NCBI GenBank assembly: GCA_030633015.1
Contig: DAOVTR010000020.1
Span: 1 to 10,887 of the forward strand
DNA length: 10,887 nt
Direction: 5' to 3'
Source: Bdellovibrionales bacterium
GTDB lineage: Bacteria; Bdellovibrionota; Bacteriovoracia; Bacteriovoracales; Bacteriovoracaceae
The translations under genes were made by a program, and so were the position numbers. Under the pieces are notes generated by a model that saw only the letters and a list, made by a program, of their open reading frames with translations, did no database searches and was not told the origin of the DNA. Numbering within the stretch: position 1 is the stretch's first letter; the number at the start of each line of letters is the position of its first letter. Shown here one piece after another: positions 6,476 through 10,887 of this stretch.

Positions 6476-8686
6476 ATGGACTGGCCAGAAAAAAATAATG
6501 ATAATTTGCAAGATTCACACGTAGAAGTACTTTCATTTGCAGAATATCTAGAAAAATTTAACCAAAATACATTAAATGAGACAAGGCCTACTTTTGATTA
6601 CCTGCTTGATATGTTAAACCATTTTGGAACTACTGAAGAAGGCACCTATAAATTATTTCAAACAGATCATACTGATTCTCCGGCAGTGTTTGGTCAAAAT
6701 AAAACTCAACAAGAACTTGTTAAAAATTTAAAAAACTTTCAAGAAGAAGGAATTAACAACAAATTCATTCTGCTTGTCGGGCCGAATGGATCTTCAAAAA
6801 CAAGTATCGTTCGCAAATTTATGAAAGGTGCAGAAATATACTCTCAAACAGATAATGGCTCCCTATATACCTTTAACTGGATTTTTCCCATTGATAACTA
6901 TATTAAAGGAACATTAGGTCTTGCGGACAATATAAAACCAAGCGAATTAAATAGTTATGCTTATCTTGATGACAAAGACATTACTGCAATTTTAACAAGT
7001 GAACTTAAAGATCACCCCATTTTATTAATCCCCAAAGAACAAAGACAACAAATTATTCGAGATAATTTCTCATCACAGCCTGATAAATTAGAACATTTAA
7101 AAAAGAGCTATATCTATACAGGGGACTTATCTAAAAGAAATAGGATGATCTATGATGCTCTTTTAAAAAGTTACAAAGGTGATCACCACGAAGTTTTAAA
7201 ACATATACGTGTTGAAAGGTTTATTATTAGCAAGCGCTATTCGAATGGCGCTGTTACTATCGAGCCTCAACTACATGTTGACGCTCGACTTAATCAAATC
7301 AGTATGGATAAACGACTTGCAAGTCTTCCTCCAAGCCTTCAATCATTAAATCTGTTTTCAATACAAGGCGAAGCGATAATGGCCAATCGAGGAATTCTTG
7401 AATTTTCAGATCTACTAAAGAGGCCTCTCGACGCATTTAAATATCTACTTATGACCATGGAAAGCGGGTCTTTAAATTTAAATGGAATTTTGACCGAACT
7501 AGATATTTTCTTTATCGGCACTTCAAATGAAATTCATCTCGATGCGTTTAAGCAACATCCGGACTTTAAGTCGTTCACAGGGAGATTTAACTTCGTTAAA
7601 GTTCCCTATCTGTTGGATTACAACGAAGAAGAAAGAATATATATAGAGCAAATTCAATCCCTAAAAAACAAATCTACTTTTGAGCCATTATCATTAAAAA
7701 TATTATGTATGTTTGCTGTTATGACTAGACTGCGCAGGACTCAAAATAATATTTACTTTAATAATAATAAAAAACTAGGAGAAATTGCTCTCAAGTTTTC
7801 ACCACTCGATAAAGCACTTTTTATTTCAGACAAAAAAATACCTGAGGCACTTGACACAGAATCTGCCCAAGTTTTAATTCAAGGTTATTCACAAATTATT
7901 AATGAATATGAAGATGATAATATTTATGAAGGTAAATTTGGTCTTTCACCAAGAGATCTTAAAAAAATTATTTATTCACTCACTTCAGACATTAAAAATA
8001 TTACAACTGTAGAAATCATCGAATATTTACAAAAATTTGTAACTAAGAAAAATGAATACGACTTTTTAAACATGACTCCTCAAGGTGATTTTCACAACCC
8101 AACACGATTTGTGACGCTATTAAAAGAATATGCGCTCGATATATTTGATGAAGAGCTAAGAAATTGTTTAGGTTTAATTGATGATAGATCATACGAACAA
8201 TATATAAAAAAATACGTTCAAAGTATTAATGCATTAATTAAAAAAGAAAAAATGAAAAACGAGATAACCGGAAAGTTTGAAGAACCTGATCTATATTTTA
8301 TAGGCGAATTTGAAAAGGGAATTAATCTAAAGGAGACCGCTGACACCTTTAGATCCCATCTTATTTCTAAACTTGGAGCATATTCTCTTGATAATCCTGG
8401 ATTATCTATCGTTTATAGTGAAGTTTTACCTGATGTTATAAAGCGACTTCAGGAATCATTTAAAAGTGAGCAAAATGAAATAATTAAAATGATTTCAAAC
8501 AGCATGGTTTTCTATGAAGCAGAACTAAATAGAGACTCCAGTGAAAATTCGGAAAACTCAACTCCACTATCTAAAGAAAACAAACAACAAATTGAAAAAG
8601 TTGTAAACAATCTACAAAGTGACTATCATTATTCAAAATCAGGTGCTATCTCATTGCTTAAATATATTTTAAAAAATAGATACTGA
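6476..8686 (+). CDS. prkA: PrkA-family AAA+ protein (putative serine protein kinase/protease), divergent
   Basis: PrkA/YeaG proteins combine an AAA+ ATPase with a C-terminal kinase-like region. They act in starvation and stress responses, and the B. subtilis protein has more recently been described as an ATP-dependent protease. Here 736 residues align by eye with E. coli YeaG throughout. There is an N-terminal helical region, then a Walker A segment GPNGSSKTS (102-110). A Walker B-like NRGILEF (304-310) with its acidic Glu309 is followed by a sensor-like GTSNEIH (348-354) and GRFNFVKVPY (369-378). GLSPRD (489-494) precedes the C-terminal region ending at 736. The residue before the Walker lysine is Ser107 instead of the invariant Gly. 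The protein is roughly 90 residues longer than YeaG (644), mostly from insertions after the ATPase. GAGG lies five bases before the ATG. The usual partners YeaH/YhbH and SpoVR/YcgB are not adjacent; a pseudouridine synthase follows after 8 nt. Confidence 0.9.
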   Translation: MDWPEKNNDNLQDSHVEVLSFAEYLEKFNQNTLNETRPTFDYLLDMLNHFGTTEEGTYKLFQTDHTDSPAVFGQNKTQQELVKNLKNFQEEGINNKFILLVGPNGSSKTSIVRKFMKGAEIYSQTDNGSLYTFNWIFPIDNYIKGTLGLADNIKPSELNSYAYLDDKDITAILTSELKDHPILLIPKEQRQQIIRDNFSSQPDKLEHLKKSYIYTGDLSKRNRMIYDALLKSYKGDHHEVLKHIRVERFIISKRYSNGAVTIEPQLHVDARLNQISMDKRLASLPPSLQSLNLFSIQGEAIMANRGILEFSDLLKRPLDAFKYLLMTMESGSLNLNGILTELDIFFIGTSNEIHLDAFKQHPDFKSFTGRFNFVKVPYLLDYNEEERIYIEQIQSLKNKSTFEPLSLKILCMFAVMTRLRRTQNNIYFNNNKKLGEIALKFSPLDKALFISDKKIPEALDTESAQVLIQGYSQIINEYEDDNIYEGKFGLSPRDLKKIIYSLTSDIKNITTVEIIEYLQKFVTKKNEYDFLNMTPQGDFHNPTRFVTLLKEYALDIFDEELRNCLGLIDDRSYEQYIKKYVQSINALIKKEKMKNEITGKFEEPDLYFIGEFEKGINLKETADTFRSHLISKLGAYSLDNPGLSIVYSEVLPDVIKRLQESFKSEQNEIIKMISNSMVFYEAELNRDSSENSENSTPLSKENKQQIEKVVNNLQSDYHYSKSGAISLLKYILKNRY

Positions 8687-8694
8687 TTTGAATT

Positions 8695-9771
8695 ATGATC
8701 GTTAGTAAAAAATTTGAAAAGAAACATTATACCGCCGAATATGAAGTTGAGGAGAGCCAAGTTGATCTCAGGCTAGATCAATTTATTCAAATATACCTAA
8801 CAAATTTTTCAAGACAGCAGATCCGAGCAAAAATAAGTACTGAAGAGATTATAATATTAAATCGTCCACAATCAAAAAAAGCTAGTTCAAAAGTTAAACT
8901 AAAAGATAGAATTCAAATGACCATCCATAAAACATCTCATGAAGATGAATACTGGAATGGGAAACTTTTAGAAGTTGAAAAAGATCCTGAGATTATTTTT
9001 GAGGACGATAAACTTATTATTATTTCCAAGCCTCCATTTATGTCAACTCATCCCAGTGGTAGACATATTTTCTATTGTGCCACAGTATATTTTGAAACCA
9101 TTCATCAAAAGACCATCCACTCTATTCACCGATTAGATAGAGAGACCTCTGGTGTTTTGCTATTGGGTAAAGATCCTACTACAACAAAAAAAATTACGAC
9201 TCAATTTGAACAAGGTGCTATTAAAAAATGTTACTTTTTTATTGCAAAGATCAACCATGATATTTTTTTAAAGCAAACTAACTTTATTAAAGATGAGAGA
9301 CTTGGCTCACCTCTTGCGGGACTTGAAAAAGTTATAGTTAAAGCTTTTCCGCACGATTGTTCAAAAGGAAAAAGTGCAAAGACTCATTTTGAAATATTAA
9401 AATTAAATGATCAATATGCAATAGGACTAGCGTTTCCTCAAACAGGAAGGCAACATCAAATACGTGTTCATGCCCAAGCAGCTGGACTTCCTCTGGTAGG
9501 TGATAAGTTGTATTTAGGTGATTACAAAAACTTTCAAAGATTTAAAGATAACGTTGCGACTGTTGATGATCATAAACTTATGGAACTTCCCAGACATGCT
9601 TTGCATGCCATTGCCATAAAATTTAATTACAACAAAATAGATAGAATTTTTAAAAGTAACATACCAAATGATTTAAAAGTTTGGATTGAAAACAATAACA
9701 AGTTTAATTTATCTGAAATAGAAAACCAAATATCTGAAAAATTAGATAATTATTTTAATAAAAAAATATAA
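8695..9771 (+). CDS. RluA-family RNA pseudouridine synthase
   Basis: This enzyme isomerises uridine to pseudouridine in rRNA or tRNA. The 358 residues show an N-terminal S4-like RNA-binding domain (about 20-80; RLDQFI, SRQQIRAKI), then the RluA catalytic domain. ISKPPFMSTHP (110-120) is followed by catalytic Asp148 in HRLDRETSG (145-153). After KKCYFFIAK (177-185) comes GRQHQIRVHAQAAGLPLVGDKLY (251-273), the conserved substrate-binding and structural block. The length is typical for S4-containing RluA/C/D enzymes. Which uridine it modifies cannot be told from sequence. It starts 8 nt after prkA and I see no Shine-Dalgarno match, so translation probably depends on coupling to the upstream gene. 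Its stop is one base from the stop of the convergent gene, leaving no intergenic terminator. Confidence 0.93.
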   Translation: MIVSKKFEKKHYTAEYEVEESQVDLRLDQFIQIYLTNFSRQQIRAKISTEEIIILNRPQSKKASSKVKLKDRIQMTIHKTSHEDEYWNGKLLEVEKDPEIIFEDDKLIIISKPPFMSTHPSGRHIFYCATVYFETIHQKTIHSIHRLDRETSGVLLLGKDPTTTKKITTQFEQGAIKKCYFFIAKINHDIFLKQTNFIKDERLGSPLAGLEKVIVKAFPHDCSKGKSAKTHFEILKLNDQYAIGLAFPQTGRQHQIRVHAQAAGLPLVGDKLYLGDYKNFQRFKDNVATVDDHKLMELPRHALHAIAIKFNYNKIDRIFKSNIPNDLKVWIENNNKFNLSEIENQISEKLDNYFNKKI

Positions 9772-9772
9772 A

Positions 9773-10387
9773 TCAATTTAGAGGGTAAGATACACCTAGA
9801 AACAATCCTGAATAACTATCTTTCAAACTCATAACCGCTTCAGCATTGGCCGTAAGATGGTTATAGTTTTTCAAAGGAAGTTTTCCTGAAATTCCCATTG
9901 ATAGATTCATCTCTGTCTCATAGGTTTTGTTTTGTAGCTCAAGACTTAAACCAATTGGAAGTGCTACATATGGAAACCCTTCATGGCCCCAAAAACTAAG
10001 TCCTTTTGATACTGTTGGAATAAGACTTATTTTATTATGTGGAAGTGAAAACTCATTTGCATATTCCATAGTTGCCTTAACAGAAATCTTCGGCTGCTTT
10101 TTGTAGTCAGGATATAATTCATAATCTACACCTGCAAAGGCCCTCATATTTCTTTGTCCACCACTGACACCAAGACCTGCATCAACTAAAAAAGCACGAT
10201 TTATTTTTTGAGAATATCTGGCCTGAACACCAAGCCCACCACCTGCACTTAAAATTCCAGAAAGTTCTGTAGAAACTATTTTTTTATCTGTCATTAATGG
10301 AAAAGACGAATAGCCAACTCCATAAGCAAACACAATTTGAATTGAAAATAACGATGAAACTAATACAATACCAAATATTTTTTTCAT
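9773..10387 (-). CDS. Small exported protein, probable outer-membrane beta-barrel
   Basis: The 204-residue product starts with a clear Sec signal peptide: two lysines, a hydrophobic core, and probable cleavage after Ala21 (VFA|YGVG). The mature 183 residues alternate polar and hydrophobic positions in short strands rich in Gly, Ser, Tyr and Leu, for example GLGVQARYSQ, AFLVDAGLGV, MRAFAGVDYEL, PYVALPIGLSLEL and SGLFLGVSYPL. Repeated short strands joined by turns suggest an eight-stranded-type barrel, though the chain ends in Asn rather than the aromatic residue typical of BAM substrates. I recognise no specific family. AGAGGAAGGA just before the ATG is the strongest ribosome-binding site in the window, which suggests high expression. 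The promoter is probably the pair at 10475-10504, giving a leader of about 80 nt. Its 3' end abuts rluA. Confidence 0.8.
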   Translation of the reverse strand: MKKIFGIVLVSSLFSIQIVFAYGVGYSSFPLMTDKKIVSTELSGILSAGGGLGVQARYSQKINRAFLVDAGLGVSGGQRNMRAFAGVDYELYPDYKKQPKISVKATMEYANEFSLPHNKISLIPTVSKGLSFWGHEGFPYVALPIGLSLELQNKTYETEMNLSMGISGKLPLKNYNHLTANAEAVMSLKDSYSGLFLGVSYPLN

Positions 10388-10474
10388 ATATCCTTCCTCT
10401 GTTTTATTATCAAAAATTAAAAATAAGCTAGTCTTATTATAACTAACTTATCTACAAATTTATACTATAGGAAA

Positions 10475-10504
10475 ATTGTACAAAACTTATCTGCACCTAG
10501 TCAA
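10475..10504 (-). promoter_or_regulatory. Candidate promoter for the exported barrel gene
   Basis: On the minus strand TTGACT (10504-10499) is followed after 18 bp by TACAAT (10480-10475). Both match consensus at 5 of 6 positions. Transcription would start near 10468 and run into the gene at 10387. The -35 hexamer lies in the left arm of the inverted repeat 10493-10530. A TATAAT also occurs at 10441-10436 but lacks a -35 partner. Confidence 0.5.
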
Positions 10505-10530
10505 AAAAACATACATAATTGACTAGGTGC
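10493..10530. repeat. Perfect 12-bp inverted repeat spanning divergent -35 hexamers
   Basis: GCACCTAGTCAA (10493-10504) and TTGACTAGGTGC (10519-10530) are exact reverse complements around a 14-nt AT-rich centre. The inner six bases of each arm are outward-facing TTGACT -35 hexamers. No T-run follows on either strand, so a terminator is unlikely. A two-fold operator for a dimeric regulator, or two copies of one extended promoter element, fits better. Confidence 0.85.
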
Positions 10531-10546
10531 GCATTCGGCTAATAAT
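10519..10546 (+). promoter_or_regulatory. Upstream candidate promoter toward tRNA-His
   Basis: TTGACT (10519-10524), in the right arm of the inverted repeat, is followed after 16 bp by AATAAT (10541-10546), which matches the -10 consensus at 5 of 6 positions. A transcript from here would carry about 60 nt before the tRNA. The promoter at 10564-10592 has better spacing, so this one may be secondary. Confidence 0.33.
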
Positions 10547-10563
10547 GTTTGTTCTTTTTGCAT

Positions 10564-10592
10564 TTGACTATAAACTCTCTAACCTCTATAAA
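10564..10592 (+). promoter_or_regulatory. Main candidate promoter of tRNA-His
   Basis: TTGACT (10564-10569) and TATAAA (10587-10592) are separated by exactly 17 bp, each matching the sigma70 consensus at 5 of 6 positions. Transcription would begin near 10599, leaving a leader of about 16 nt to be removed by RNase P. Confidence 0.55.
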
Positions 10593-10614
10593 AGTATTCA
10601 TATTATACCTTTAT

Positions 10615-10691
10615 GGTGACCGTAGTTCAGTTGGTAGAGCGCCAGATTGTGATTCTGGTTGTCGTGGGTTCAAGTCCCATCGGTCACCCCA
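10615..10691 (+). tRNA. tRNA-His (anticodon GTG)
   Basis: The 77-nt cloverleaf begins with the extra G(-1) at 10615, which opposes discriminator C73 (10688); this pair is the hallmark of tRNA-His. The acceptor arm is GTGACCG with CGGTCAC (10681-10687), and the D arm is GTTC/GAGC. The anticodon stem CCAGA/TCTGG encloses the loop TTGTGAT, with anticodon GTG at 10649-10651. The T arm is GTGGG/CCCAT around TTCAAGT, with one wobble pair. CCA is encoded at 10689-10691. The layout closely matches E. coli tRNA-His. An 81-codon open frame crosses it and is not a gene. Confidence 0.98.
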
Positions 10692-10714
10692 TTTCCCTTA
10701 TCCATTTTGTTTTT

Positions 10715-10791
10715 CCCGGCGTCAAAACTGCGACTCCTTGTCAGTCACATATCTGGTATATGTTCCTTCCTCGTCGCTAGCATTTCCTAGG
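10715..10791. other. GC-richer structured block downstream of tRNA-His
   Basis: This block stands out from the AT-rich surroundings. It contains nested symmetry: GCGAC (10730-10734) pairs with GTCGC (10773-10777), and inside it ACATAT (10747-10752) pairs with ATATGT (10758-10763) around CTGGT. The bases between the two stems are not complementary; instead the two sides share pyrimidine-rich TCCTT/CGTC-like words. The palindromes GCTAGC and CCTAGG follow. No start codon with a ribosome-binding site opens a frame on either strand. It could be a dispersed repeat, a tRNA-linked integration remnant or a small RNA. Confidence 0.45.
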
Positions 10792-10887
10792 TAAAATATC
10801 AAAATTGATTTAGGGAAATACAACGAATAACACTCATTTTTTATGTAATTAATTTCAAATTAGCTTATTGGTATTTTTAATTTAAAA

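Noticed and set aside
10424..10450. Imperfect palindrome in the leader of the barrel gene
   Set aside because: About seven of nine arm positions match, with no T-run or recognisable regulator motif; too weak to list as a feature.
10692..10714. T-rich stretch after tRNA-His as a terminator
   Set aside because: Pyrimidine-rich runs are present but no stable hairpin precedes them.
10549..10794. 81-codon open frame on the plus strand
   Set aside because: It runs through the whole tRNA-His and the structured block, has no ribosome-binding site and no protein-like composition.

Overview
The window is AT-rich, compact bacterial DNA with a tRNA that encodes its own CCA end, a diderm-type outer-membrane barrel candidate and a lipoprotein. 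Base composition, the divergent PrkA and the style of the exported hypothetical proteins fit a marine member of the Bdellovibrionota (Bacteriovorax/Halobacteriovorax type). That assignment is an inference from recall; no taxonomic marker such as 16S rRNA is present.

Layout: (1) 112-4153, plus strand: a tight operon of nadA (quinolinate synthase), a NifS/IscS-like cysteine desulfurase, and a long 578-residue class-V PLP enzyme with SufS-like active-site motifs. The gaps are 13 and 12 nt. A candidate promoter at 58-86 overlaps a 7-bp inverted repeat. (2) 6329-4150, minus strand: a two-gene unit joined by an ATGA overlap. It encodes a membrane-anchored protein with a degenerate formylglycine-generating-enzyme (FGE/SUMF1-like) domain, then a lipoprotein with a cysteine-rich C-terminus. 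Its last stop shares a CTAG tetranucleotide with the stop of the first operon. (3) 6476-9771, plus strand: a divergent PrkA-family AAA+ protein, then an RluA-family pseudouridine synthase 8 nt downstream. (4) 10387-9773, minus strand: a small exported, probably beta-barrel protein that meets rluA stop to stop. (5) 10388-10887: a perfect 12-bp inverted repeat whose arms carry outward-facing -35 hexamers, then tRNA-His(GTG), then a GC-richer structured block and AT-rich DNA with no gene that I can see.

How the genes may work together: NadA needs a [4Fe-4S] cluster, so an adjacent cysteine desulfurase probably supplies sulfur for it, as described for nifS-linked nad loci in Gram-positives. The third PLP enzyme may extend this sulfur chemistry, but its substrate is unknown. 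The FGE-like protein lacks the catalytic cysteine pair and is probably a structural or binding module working with its coupled lipoprotein at the envelope. I found no CRISPR array, insertion sequence, prophage gene or recognisable defence system. The least explained items are the 578-residue PLP enzyme, the FGE-like/lipoprotein pair, and the two non-coding elements flanking tRNA-His.
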